Shown in pieces: positions 7,648 to 15,242 of a stretch of 27,807 nucleotides of DNA (the first letter of the stretch is position 1; the number at the start of each line of letters is the position of its first letter). Under the pieces are notes generated by a model. That model had not been told where the DNA came from. It was given only the letters and a program-made list of their open reading frames with translations, and did not search any database. The stretch is from JBKEDG01 sp047973085 (GTDB lineage: Bacteria > Bacillota_I > Bacilli_A > JBKEDG01). The stretch is taken from the NCBI GenBank assembly GCA_047973085.1, contig JBKEBI010000005.1:1-27807 (forward strand), written 5' to 3'. The position numbers and the translations under genes were made by a program.

Positions 7648-8331
7648 ATGGAAGGAAATAATAATAACTATTATGAAAATATTGTAAAAGAAATCAAAGA
7701 ACTAATTGCTAAAGAAGATCATGATAAAGCCTTTGATTTATTAAAAGAGGAACTCTCACAACCATATGTACCAAAAGAAATTTTAAGGGAACTTGAAAAT
7801 ATTTTTGAAAATGTATTTGTAGAAAAAGTGGTGTCTAAACAAGTTACTTTAGAAGAAGCAAAAAAGGCATTATCAACTCTTTCTATTGAAAATGTTGTTA
7901 CAAACTTTTTCACATTGAATCTTAGAATGTTAACAGAAGAAATTTTGTATTATTTAAAAAATAGTGATGATTATTTAAGCATGAGTTTACTTATTTATCA
8001 CTTAATTAATCAAGGAATTAATATGAATTTTACAATGACAAAATTTAATTTGACAAATACGTTTAATACACTTGATATTAATATGTTAGATGAAGAACTT
8101 ATGGTGAAATATATGGATTTATTTGAAAAAGAATTTGAAAAAACTCCAGTTTATGTAAAATATTGTAGTGATATTTTAAATTACTATTTTCTTGTAACAT
8201 TTCCATTTAAATTAGATAATGATTTTGAATTGTATAGTGAAGTTGTAAATTATGTGAAAAATGTTAGCGGGATTGATACTTTAAAAAATAATGAAGAATT
8301 TATTAATATTATAGAATATGGAGGAATATAA
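7648..8331 (+). CDS. helical hypothetical protein, DUF3196-like
   Basis: A 227-residue cytoplasmic protein without signal peptide or membrane segment. The N-terminal part (YYENIVKEIKELIAKEDHDKAFDLLKEELSQPYVPKEILRELENIF) looks like a helical hairpin repeat and resembles the DUF3196 family of Lactobacillales and Mollicutes, which has no assigned function. That match is from memory. The rest is predicted helical and Asn/Leu/Phe-rich with no catalytic pattern. I chose ATG 7648, preceded by GGAG; the in-frame ATG at 7618 lacks a ribosome binding site. Its last codons form the ribosome binding site of the aminopeptidase gene, which begins one base after its stop, so the two are co-translated. Confidence 0.55.
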   Translation: MEGNNNNYYENIVKEIKELIAKEDHDKAFDLLKEELSQPYVPKEILRELENIFENVFVEKVVSKQVTLEEAKKALSTLSIENVVTNFFTLNLRMLTEEILYYLKNSDDYLSMSLLIYHLINQGINMNFTMTKFNLTNTFNTLDINMLDEELMVKYMDLFEKEFEKTPVYVKYCSDILNYYFLVTFPFKLDNDFELYSEVVNYVKNVSGIDTLKNNEEFINIIEYGGI

Positions 8332-8332
8332 T

Positions 8333-9556
8333 ATGGAAAAAATAAAAGAATATGCTAAATTGATTGTTGAAGTAGGATTGAATGTCAAAGAAGGGGAAAA
8401 TGTAATTATTACTTCTCAAATTTCTACTCCTGAACTTGTATATCATGTAATGGAAGAATCATATGCAGCTGGTGCACGTGAGGTTGTTGTTAGATGGATT
8501 GATGATACTGTGAGTAGAAAGAAATTTTTAAATGATAAAGATGAAGTATTTGATAATATTCCACAATGGAATGTAGAATATTTTAATCACTACGATGCCA
8601 TGAATTCTAACTATTTAAATATTTATTCAAGTGACCCTGAGGCATTAAAAGGTGTTGACAATTCACGCATTATGAAAATGAGTAAATTGACAAATGAAGC
8701 ACTTAGTGAGCATGTAGGGGCTGTCATGGGAAATGCACAATCTTGGTGTGTTGTGAGTGTTCCAAACAAAGCATGGGCTAAAAAGGTATTTCCTGATTTG
8801 AGTGAAGAAGTAGCTGTTTCAAAACTTTGGGATTTAATTTTTGATATTGTTCGTGTAGGAGACTCTAAAGCAAGCTTTAGATGGGAAAAGCATTTAGAGA
8901 ATATGGCTAGAGTTAACAAAGAGATGAACTCTCAAACTTTTGAAAAATTACATTTTAGTTCAGAGTCTGGAACAGACTTATACGTAGGGTTAGTAAAAAA
9001 TCATATTTGGTGTGGAGGAAGCGAAAAAAATATCACTACAGGTAAATACTTTGTTGCAAATATGCCAACAGAAGAAAGTTTTACAATGCCTAATGCTATG
9101 GATGTTAATGGTGTTGTTTACAATACAAAACCACTTAGCTATAATGGTAGTTTAATAGATAATTTCAAACTGGTTTTTAAAGATGGAAAGGTAGTTGATT
9201 TTAGTGCTGAAGTGGGAGAGGATGTTTTAGCTTCAATGCTTGCAACAGATGAAGGTGCATCTCGCCTTGGAGAAGTAGCACTTGTTTCTAATGATTCTCC
9301 AATTTCACAAAGCAATGTATTATTTTATAATACTTTGTTTGATGAAAATGCTTCATGTCATTTAGCATTAGGACGAGCATATCCTATTAACATTGCAGAT
9401 TATGAGCAATTAAGTGATAGTGATAAACAGGAAATTGGTATCAATACTTCTGCTATTCATGTTGATTTTATGATCGGAGATTCTACGACTAGAGTTGTAG
9501 GGATAAAGGGTAATAGTGAAGTTGTAGTGTTTGATAATGGTAGCTTTGTGTTATGA
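8333..9556 (+). CDS. M29 family metallo-aminopeptidase (AmpS/PepS-like)
   Basis: A 407-residue cytoplasmic aminopeptidase that trims N-terminal residues from peptides using two metal ions. Family blocks are present in order: the ANMPTEESFTMP motif (Glu247/Glu248), TDEGASRLGEVALV (Glu314), FYNTLFDENASCHLALG (His343) and IHVDFMIG (His376, Asp378), which together supply the metal ligands. Length fits the usual 405-415. The start is ATG 8333, 8 bases after GGAGG (8320-8324); an in-frame ATG at 8318 overlaps the previous gene and is rejected. The TGA overlaps the ATG of the next gene (ATGA). Substrate preference cannot be read from sequence. Confidence 0.93.
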   Translation: MEKIKEYAKLIVEVGLNVKEGENVIITSQISTPELVYHVMEESYAAGAREVVVRWIDDTVSRKKFLNDKDEVFDNIPQWNVEYFNHYDAMNSNYLNIYSSDPEALKGVDNSRIMKMSKLTNEALSEHVGAVMGNAQSWCVVSVPNKAWAKKVFPDLSEEVAVSKLWDLIFDIVRVGDSKASFRWEKHLENMARVNKEMNSQTFEKLHFSSESGTDLYVGLVKNHIWCGGSEKNITTGKYFVANMPTEESFTMPNAMDVNGVVYNTKPLSYNGSLIDNFKLVFKDGKVVDFSAEVGEDVLASMLATDEGASRLGEVALVSNDSPISQSNVLFYNTLFDENASCHLALGRAYPINIADYEQLSDSDKQEIGINTSAIHVDFMIGDSTTRVVGIKGNSEVVVFDNGSFVL

Positions 9557-9870
9557 TTTTAACAGCAGAGCAAATTGAAGAAATAAAAAATTTGATAATC
9601 AAAAATGAAAAAGCAGCAGTAATAAGACTTGTAGAACTTACAGGCTGTGATGAATATGATGCTAAGTGTTTAGTAGAAGATTATGATTATGAAACTGATT
9701 TTGAGTTATTGCTCGATAAATACTGGATAGAAAGACGAGAAAATATTAGTGATTTAGACTTAGAAACTCCAAAATTATCAAAAAAGGAGTTTTTAAGTTT
9801 AACCAGGATTTTTTTACCATCTTTTATAGTGATTGTTATTGCTATAATATTAATAATTAAATTTAGGTAA
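9553..9870 (+). CDS. small tail-anchored hypothetical protein
   Basis: A 105-residue protein not recognised. Residues 1-60 form an acidic, helical soluble domain (AEQIEEIKNLIIKNEKAAVIRLVELTGCDEYDAKCLVEDY), reminiscent of small helical domains such as UBA-like or L7/L12 C-terminal folds. Residues 85-103 are one hydrophobic segment (FLPSFIVIVIAIILIIKF), so the protein is probably anchored by its C-terminus with the soluble domain in the cytoplasm. Its ATG overlaps the aminopeptidase stop (ATGA) and there is no separate ribosome binding site, which points to translational coupling. It ends 14 bases before the DUF554 gene. Confidence 0.75.
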   Translation: MILTAEQIEEIKNLIIKNEKAAVIRLVELTGCDEYDAKCLVEDYDYETDFELLLDKYWIERRENISDLDLETPKLSKKEFLSLTRIFLPSFIVIVIAIILIIKFR

Positions 9871-9884
9871 TTTGGAGGAATTAT

Positions 9885-10574
9885 ATGGTTGCTACACTCT
9901 TAGACTGTTTCTTAATTATTGTTGGAACAATTCTTGGAATAGTTTTTAAAAAATTTATAGGTGAGAGATACAATAAGCTGGTTATGGAAGCAATTGGATT
10001 GTCTATTATTGCATTAGGTATCTCACAAGCAGTAGGGTCACTTTTAGATAAAGATGCACATCCATTATTATTTATTGTTGCTATGGTGTTAGGTAGAATT
10101 ATCGGAGAAGTTTTAAACCTTGATAGAAAAATCAAGCAAATTGGATATTTTCTAAAGTCAAAAGTAGCTGGTGGAGATGAAACCTTTAGTGAAGGTTTTA
10201 TCACTGCAAGTATTCTTTTTTGTGTAGGAACTTTAACAATAGTTGGAGCAATTAAAAGTGGAACAGAAGGAGATAATTCAATTCTTTATGCTAAGAGTAT
10301 TTTAGATGGAGTTACAGCACTTTTTCTAGCTGCTTCATTTGGAATAGGGGTAATGTTTTCTTCTATATCTGTTATTGTTGTACAAGGTGGGCTAGTTTTA
10401 ATTTCAAGTTATGTTGCTGATTATGTTACGGATGATATGCTTCGTGAAATATCTATTGTTGGAGGACTTATATTGATTGCAATTGGAATTGATATTTTAG
10501 GAATAAGATCATTTAAGATAAGCAATTATTTGCCATCAATTGCAATCCCAGTTATTTATTATTTAATTGTATAA
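9885..10574 (+). CDS. DUF554 family membrane protein
   Basis: A 229-residue integral membrane protein with six or seven hydrophobic segments and Gly-rich turns. The opening (MVATLLDCFLIIVGTILGIVFKKFIGERYNKLVMEAIGLSIIALGISQAV) and the central region VGTLTIVGAIKSGTEGDNSILYAKSILDGVTALFLAASFGIGVMFS are characteristic of DUF554 (YqgA/YdfK-like). The family is a presumed transporter of unknown substrate. GGAGG precedes the ATG at 6 bases. It is the last gene of the 7562 operon. The scpA promoter lies in the 52 bases that follow, and no strong terminator is visible. Confidence 0.88.
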   Translation: MVATLLDCFLIIVGTILGIVFKKFIGERYNKLVMEAIGLSIIALGISQAVGSLLDKDAHPLLFIVAMVLGRIIGEVLNLDRKIKQIGYFLKSKVAGGDETFSEGFITASILFCVGTLTIVGAIKSGTEGDNSILYAKSILDGVTALFLAASFGIGVMFSSISVIVVQGGLVLISSYVADYVTDDMLREISIVGGLILIAIGIDILGIRSFKISNYLPSIAIPVIYYLIV

Positions 10575-10591
10575 ATAATATGTAAATATGG

Positions 10592-10597
10592 TATAAT
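10592..10597 (+). promoter_or_regulatory. -10 element of the scpA operon
   Basis: TATAAT at 10592-10597 is preceded by TGG, giving an extended -10 (TGnTATAAT). A TTGTAT at 10567 is 19 bases upstream, a wide spacing. Initiation near 10604 would give a leader of about 22 bases. Confidence 0.55.
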
Positions 10598-10626
10598 TGA
10601 AGTAATAGTTTAAGTGAGGTACAATT

Positions 10627-11343
10627 ATGGGATATGTTGTAAAAATTAATGAATTTGAAGGTCCTTTGGATTTACTTTTACATTTAATAAAATCTAGTGA
10701 AATTGATATTTATGAAATTTCAATTTTTGACGTTACTAGGCAATATATCAATTATATTAAAGAAATGGAGAAATTAAACTTGGAAATTGCAAGTGAATAT
10801 TTAGTTATGGCTGCAGATTTAATTAGAATTAAATCTGCTATGCTTTTACCTAAGTCTCCAAAAGAGGAAACTGAAGAAGTTGAACATGATCCAAGACAGC
10901 AACTAATTGAAAAGTTAGTTGAATATAAAAAGTATAAAAATATAAGTGAAGAATTTGAAGAATTTAAGAAAGATCGTGAAAAAGTTTATACTAAAGTTTA
11001 TAACGATGAATTTGAAATTAAAACTCCTATCATAATTGATACTAATATAAATTCCTTTGATTTATTAAAAGCATTAAATAAGATGAAAAGAAGAAAAGAG
11101 TCATTAAAACCACTTACTACTGTAATTGAAAAAAGTGAGGTTAGTGTAGAAGAGAGAATGGATAGTTTGTATAGTCATTTAAAAACTATAAATAAAGTAG
11201 AAAGTTTTACAACACTTTGTGCAGAATATGAAAAAAGTTATGTTATTACTACTTTTCTTGCAATTTTAGAGCTTGTAAAGGAAGATAAGATAAAGATATT
11301 TGGTATTAGTGAGGATGATTTTGAAGTAAGTATTCTAAATTAA
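10627..11343 (+). CDS. scpA: segregation and condensation protein A
   Basis: A 238-residue kleisin that bridges SMC heads and binds ScpB in the bacterial condensin complex on the nucleoid. The N-terminal signature FEGPLDLLLHLIKSSEIDIYEISIFDVTRQYI, then LEIASEYLVMAADLIRIKSAMLLP, is typical. A charged linker (about residues 80-130) leads to the C-terminal winged-helix that contacts the SMC cap. Length is in the usual 235-260 range. GTGAGG precedes the ATG. It is first in an operon with scpB (14-base gap), recD2, an AI-2E-family gene and alaS. The SMC gene itself is not in the window. Confidence 0.95.
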   Translation: MGYVVKINEFEGPLDLLLHLIKSSEIDIYEISIFDVTRQYINYIKEMEKLNLEIASEYLVMAADLIRIKSAMLLPKSPKEETEEVEHDPRQQLIEKLVEYKKYKNISEEFEEFKKDREKVYTKVYNDEFEIKTPIIIDTNINSFDLLKALNKMKRRKESLKPLTTVIEKSEVSVEERMDSLYSHLKTINKVESFTTLCAEYEKSYVITTFLAILELVKEDKIKIFGISEDDFEVSILN

Positions 11344-11357
11344 TTATGGAGGTTGCT

Positions 11358-11954
11358 ATGGTAAATTATGTTGCAGTTATAGAAGGCTTGTTATTTTTAA
11401 AAGGTGATGAAGGAGCTTCTGTTAAAGAGATATGCTATTGTTTAGAAGTTCCAGAAAATGAGATTCTTGCCTATATAGAACAATTAAAAAATAAATACAT
11501 GAGCGAAGATTCTGGGCTTTGCATACATATGCTAAATGAAAATTATCGTATAATGACAAAGTCTGATTTTGCTACTTATTATAGCAAAATTTTAGAGAAT
11601 CCAATTACTCAAAAATTAAGTAATGCTGCACTTGAAACTTTAGCGATTATTGCATATAAGCAACCTATTACAAGAGCAGAAGTTTCAGATGTGCGAGGAG
11701 TTAATAGTGATGGAATTATGAAAAGTTTGACTGCAAGAAATCTTATTTATGAAAGTGGAGTACTTGAAGCAGTTGGAAAACCTATTTTATATAACACTAC
11801 GAATGAATTTTTAGACTTATTTAATTTAAGTGATTTGGACGAATTACCATCAATTGATAATTTTCTTGTTGATGAGGAAGTTGAATACGGGCTTTTTGAT
11901 TTACGCTTTAATGAAAATGAGAGTGAAGAAAAATTTGAGGATTCAAATGAGTAA
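11358..11954 (+). CDS. scpB: segregation and condensation protein B
   Basis: A 198-residue partner of ScpA, made of two winged-helix domains (about residues 1-80 and 85-160) and an acidic tail. Signature: NAALETLAIIAYKQPITRAEVSDVRGVNSDGIMKSL. ScpB dimers bind the central part of ScpA and tune the SMC ATPase cycle. I chose ATG 11358 because GGAGG (11348-11352) is 5 bases upstream; the in-frame ATG at 11346 overlaps that site. The acidic C-terminus overlaps the recD2 start by 8 bases. In many Bacilli scpAB lies next to ribosomal or spore genes; here it leads into recD2-alaS. Confidence 0.94.
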   Translation: MVNYVAVIEGLLFLKGDEGASVKEICYCLEVPENEILAYIEQLKNKYMSEDSGLCIHMLNENYRIMTKSDFATYYSKILENPITQKLSNAALETLAIIAYKQPITRAEVSDVRGVNSDGIMKSLTARNLIYESGVLEAVGKPILYNTTNEFLDLFNLSDLDELPSIDNFLVDEEVEYGLFDLRFNENESEEKFEDSNE

Positions 11955-14118
11955 TGTTAAGGTTAATGTTACTTTAGAAAAACAAATATTTTTGAGTGAC
12001 AATGGTTATCAAATTGCTAAATGCGTGGATGTTGACAGCGATGAATCACACATGCTAGTAGGGCATTTTTTACCATTAAAAGAGTCCCAAACTTATAGTG
12101 TTTCTGGAGTTATAAAAGAACATACTAAATACGGTGAACAAATAGAGGTTACTAGTGTAGAAAAATACGTTATTAATGATTGTGATAAACTTGTTGATTA
12201 TCTTTCAGGAGGATTATTTTTTGGTATTGGAAAAGTAACTGCTCAAAATATTGTTGATCTTCTTGGTGAGTCTGCAATAGAAAAAATTTTAGATGAAGAA
12301 GAAGTTTTATATAATGTAAAAAATTTCAGTATTAGAAAAGCTAAGAAGTTAAGTTCAAAACTAAGAGAACTAAATGATACGGATAATGCATTTAATTTAT
12401 TGCTTAATGCTGGATTTAGTCAAAAAATAGCTTCTAAGATTTATAGTAATTATGGAGATAAGATTAAAGATATTTTATCAGATGATCCTTTTGTTATTTA
12501 TTATGAAGATCCGTATAAATATAGAATTAAAGCCTTCTATGATGTATGTAGGAACCTTAATATTAAAAGTGATGATTTAAGGTATATAGCTGCAAAGGTT
12601 TATGAATATATAAATGAATATACATTTAACACTGGAGATACATACGTTACATTTCAAGAATTAGAGATTTTTGAGGATGCTACTTCGGCAGTTGAATATT
12701 TGAAGGCAATTAACATACTTGAAGTAGTTCAAGATAAAGTGATGATCATGCGTATGTATGAAGCAGAAAAAACCATTGCACACTTTATTAATCAAAATGC
12801 AAAGAGTGCCGAAGAAGAGATGCCATTTGATTTTAGTGATGAATTGAATATTTTTTGTAAAAGTAGAAATATTATGTTTTCTCCTGAGCAAGAAAATGCG
12901 ATTAAGAATTCTTTTTTGAATAAGATTAGTATAATTACTGGCGGACCAGGAACAGGTAAGACTACAATTATAAGTGCAATTTGTAAAATTTTTATTAATG
13001 CATATAGCTTAGATTTAGGAGATAGTATTTTTGAAAGTGAACTTGTTTTACTTGCTCCAACAGGTAGGGCGGCAAAACGTATGAATGAACAGACTATGAT
13101 AAGTTCTGCGACTATTCACAGGTATTTAAAGTGGGATATTGGAAATAATTCATTTGAGTATAATAAAAATAATAAAAGCAATGCTAAAGTTGTAATTATT
13201 GATGAAGTTAGTATGATAGATACATATTTATTTTCTAATTTAATTGATGCACTTAGAGAAGATGTAATTGTTATTTTAATTGGAGATGATATGCAACTTT
13301 CTTCAGTTGGATCTGGTGATATTTTACATGATATAATTAAATCAGAAAAAATATATGTGTCTGAGTTAAACAAGGTTTATAGACAAGACGATGATAATTT
13401 GGTTAGTTTTATGCATGATATAAGAAATTTTGAAATTCCTAAAGATTTAACTAGTAAATATATTAATAGAAATTTTATTATGTGTTCTAGTGAGAAAATT
13501 TATGATACTATTTATGATATAGTGTGTAAAATTAAAAATAAAAATCTTGATATATTTGATTTTCAGTTTCTAGTGCCAATGTATAAAGGTTTGGTAGGAA
13601 TTGATAATATAAATAAATTGTGTCAGTCTATCTTTAACGAAGAAGATGGTAGTAAGAAAGAATGTACAGTTGGCAAGATAAATTTTAGAGTAGGTGATAA
13701 GGTAATTATTACTAAAAATTATCCTAATGAGAATGTATATAATGGAGATTTAGGAATTATAAATAATATTTTATATAAAGAAAATAAGTTGTTTATTTCT
13801 ATATTGTTTGAATCACGAAGTGTTGAATTTACTGGAGAAGATTTATATTCTATTGCTCATGGATATGCCATAAGTATCCATAAGTCACAAGGGAGTGAAT
13901 TTAAACACGTTATTTTACCAATTACTATTGCTTATAGTAAAATGTTAAAACATAATTTAATTTATACAGGAATTACGAGAGCTAAAGACAGTTTATTAAT
14001 TGTGGGACAAGAAAGTATTTTTGTTAATTCTGTTTGTAATAATGTAGTTGAAAGCCGAAGAACAAATTTAGTTAATTTAATAAAAAATAGTCTGGTAAGC
14101 CCATTTGATTTTATATAG
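11947..14118 (+). CDS. recD2: ATP-dependent DNA helicase RecD2
   Basis: A 723-residue SF1B 5'-3' helicase of the RecD2/YrrC type, acting in replication-fork and recombinational repair without RecBC. The N-terminal OB-like region and helix-hairpin-helix domain (about 60-200, including LSGGLFFGIGKVTAQNIVDLLG) distinguish it from RecD1. Walker A is GGPGTGKTT at 332-340 (Lys338). Walker B is VVIIDEVSMID. The UvrD-like C-terminal motif is AISIHKSQGSEFKHVILP. It is somewhat shorter than Bacillus YrrC (near 800), mainly in spacers. The start is ATG 11947, with GAGG 6 bases upstream (11937-11940); an in-frame ATG at 11830 lies well inside scpB. It overlaps the scpB stop. Confidence 0.94.
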   Translation: MSNVKVNVTLEKQIFLSDNGYQIAKCVDVDSDESHMLVGHFLPLKESQTYSVSGVIKEHTKYGEQIEVTSVEKYVINDCDKLVDYLSGGLFFGIGKVTAQNIVDLLGESAIEKILDEEEVLYNVKNFSIRKAKKLSSKLRELNDTDNAFNLLLNAGFSQKIASKIYSNYGDKIKDILSDDPFVIYYEDPYKYRIKAFYDVCRNLNIKSDDLRYIAAKVYEYINEYTFNTGDTYVTFQELEIFEDATSAVEYLKAINILEVVQDKVMIMRMYEAEKTIAHFINQNAKSAEEEMPFDFSDELNIFCKSRNIMFSPEQENAIKNSFLNKISIITGGPGTGKTTIISAICKIFINAYSLDLGDSIFESELVLLAPTGRAAKRMNEQTMISSATIHRYLKWDIGNNSFEYNKNNKSNAKVVIIDEVSMIDTYLFSNLIDALREDVIVILIGDDMQLSSVGSGDILHDIIKSEKIYVSELNKVYRQDDDNLVSFMHDIRNFEIPKDLTSKYINRNFIMCSSEKIYDTIYDIVCKIKNKNLDIFDFQFLVPMYKGLVGIDNINKLCQSIFNEEDGSKKECTVGKINFRVGDKVIITKNYPNENVYNGDLGIINNILYKENKLFISILFESRSVEFTGEDLYSIAHGYAISIHKSQGSEFKHVILPITIAYSKMLKHNLIYTGITRAKDSLLIVGQESIFVNSVCNNVVESRRTNLVNLIKNSLVSPFDFI

Positions 14119-14127
14119 GAGGAAATT

Positions 14128-15234
14128 ATGGAAAATAAATATTTAATTAAAAGATTAGAAAGGTGGTTTAGAGTAACAGGGCCACTTATTACAATTATTT
14201 TGGTCGTATTATTATATAATTTACTTTCGGATAAGAAAACAATTAGTGTAATAATAAATACTTTATCTCCTTTTTTATTCTCATTCTTAATTGCGTGGTT
14301 GCTTAATCCAATGGTTGTTGCACTTTGTGATAAGTTTAAAATGAAAAGATGGATGGGAACTGTTATTGTAATTATTGGTATTGTAGGTGTTATTACTTTG
14401 CTTATCATTTGGTTTGTTCCTCAATTGACAAAGCAGTTTGAATTCTTAAATGAATACTTACCAAATATAATTCCAGATATTACTGAAAACATTGAAGAAT
14501 TTACTTATAAAATTAATATTAATCTTGATAATGAATATATTCAGAGTATAACTGAAGAGATTACTAATAGTTTTTCAAAACTATTTTCTAGCAGTATAAA
14601 ACTTATTACATCTTCATTTTCAGTTGTAAGTGGCATTGTTTCAGCAATTTTTATAGGTTTAATGATGTTAATGGCAGGAATATATATTCTTATTGATTTT
14701 GATAAATTTTCAGCTGCTGTAGATAGCATTGTTCCTAGTCGCTTCAGAGAAGATTTTGAATTTTTAAGAGATGAAACAAATCGTGTTGTAATTGGTTATT
14801 TAAGAGGTTTAATAATTGAAACTATCATTGTTGGAGCACTTGCTTATATTGCATTTTTACTATTAGGTATTGAAGGAGCATTGGTATTTGGTGTAATAAT
14901 TGGTATAACAAATATTATTCCATATTTTGGACCTTATCTAGGTGCAATTCCTGTAGCAGTTTTTGCGCTAACCGATTCAGTGAGATTGTTTATGATTGTA
15001 GTCGTAATTGTAATTGTTGTTCAACAAATAGATGGGATAGTTGTAAAGCCAAAAGTATTTGGAAAAACAACAGATGTTCATCCTTCAATTAGTATTATAG
15101 CAATAATTCTTTTTGGAAGAATATTTGGGTTTATAGGTGTGATTTTTGCAATTCCAATTGCTGGGTTTACAATAATAATAATTAAATTTATATATAAGAA
15201 GCTTGTGAATAAATATCCAGAAGTATTAAAGTAG
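14128..15234 (+). CDS. AI-2E family transporter (YrrI-like)
   Basis: A 368-residue integral membrane protein with about seven or eight hydrophobic segments, in the AI-2E/TqsA/PerM superfamily. Family features are the N-terminal paired helices (about 15-80), a soluble middle region (about 110-150), and the C-terminal block GIEGALVFGVIIGITNIIPYFGPYLGAIPVAVFAL followed by VVVQQIDGIVVKPKVFGKTTDVHPSISIIAIILFGRIFGF. Substrate is unknown; relatives have been linked to quorum-signal export or Na+/H+ exchange. AGGAGG precedes the ATG. The place between recD2 and alaS is the same as that of Bacillus yrrI. Confidence 0.92.
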   Translation: MENKYLIKRLERWFRVTGPLITIILVVLLYNLLSDKKTISVIINTLSPFLFSFLIAWLLNPMVVALCDKFKMKRWMGTVIVIIGIVGVITLLIIWFVPQLTKQFEFLNEYLPNIIPDITENIEEFTYKININLDNEYIQSITEEITNSFSKLFSSSIKLITSSFSVVSGIVSAIFIGLMMLMAGIYILIDFDKFSAAVDSIVPSRFREDFEFLRDETNRVVIGYLRGLIIETIIVGALAYIAFLLLGIEGALVFGVIIGITNIIPYFGPYLGAIPVAVFALTDSVRLFMIVVVIVIVVQQIDGIVVKPKVFGKTTDVHPSISIIAIILFGRIFGFIGVIFAIPIAGFTIIIIKFIYKKLVNKYPEVLK

Positions 15235-15242
15235 GTGAAAAG

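Noticed and set aside
13962..14408. 148-residue minus-strand frame spanning the end of recD2 and the start of the AI-2E-family gene
   Set aside because: It covers two well-supported genes on the opposite strand and has no family features or ribosome binding site.
15235..15242. T-box leader before alaS
   Set aside because: Only 8 bases separate the AI-2E-family gene stop from the alaS start, so there is no space for specifier and antiterminator structures.
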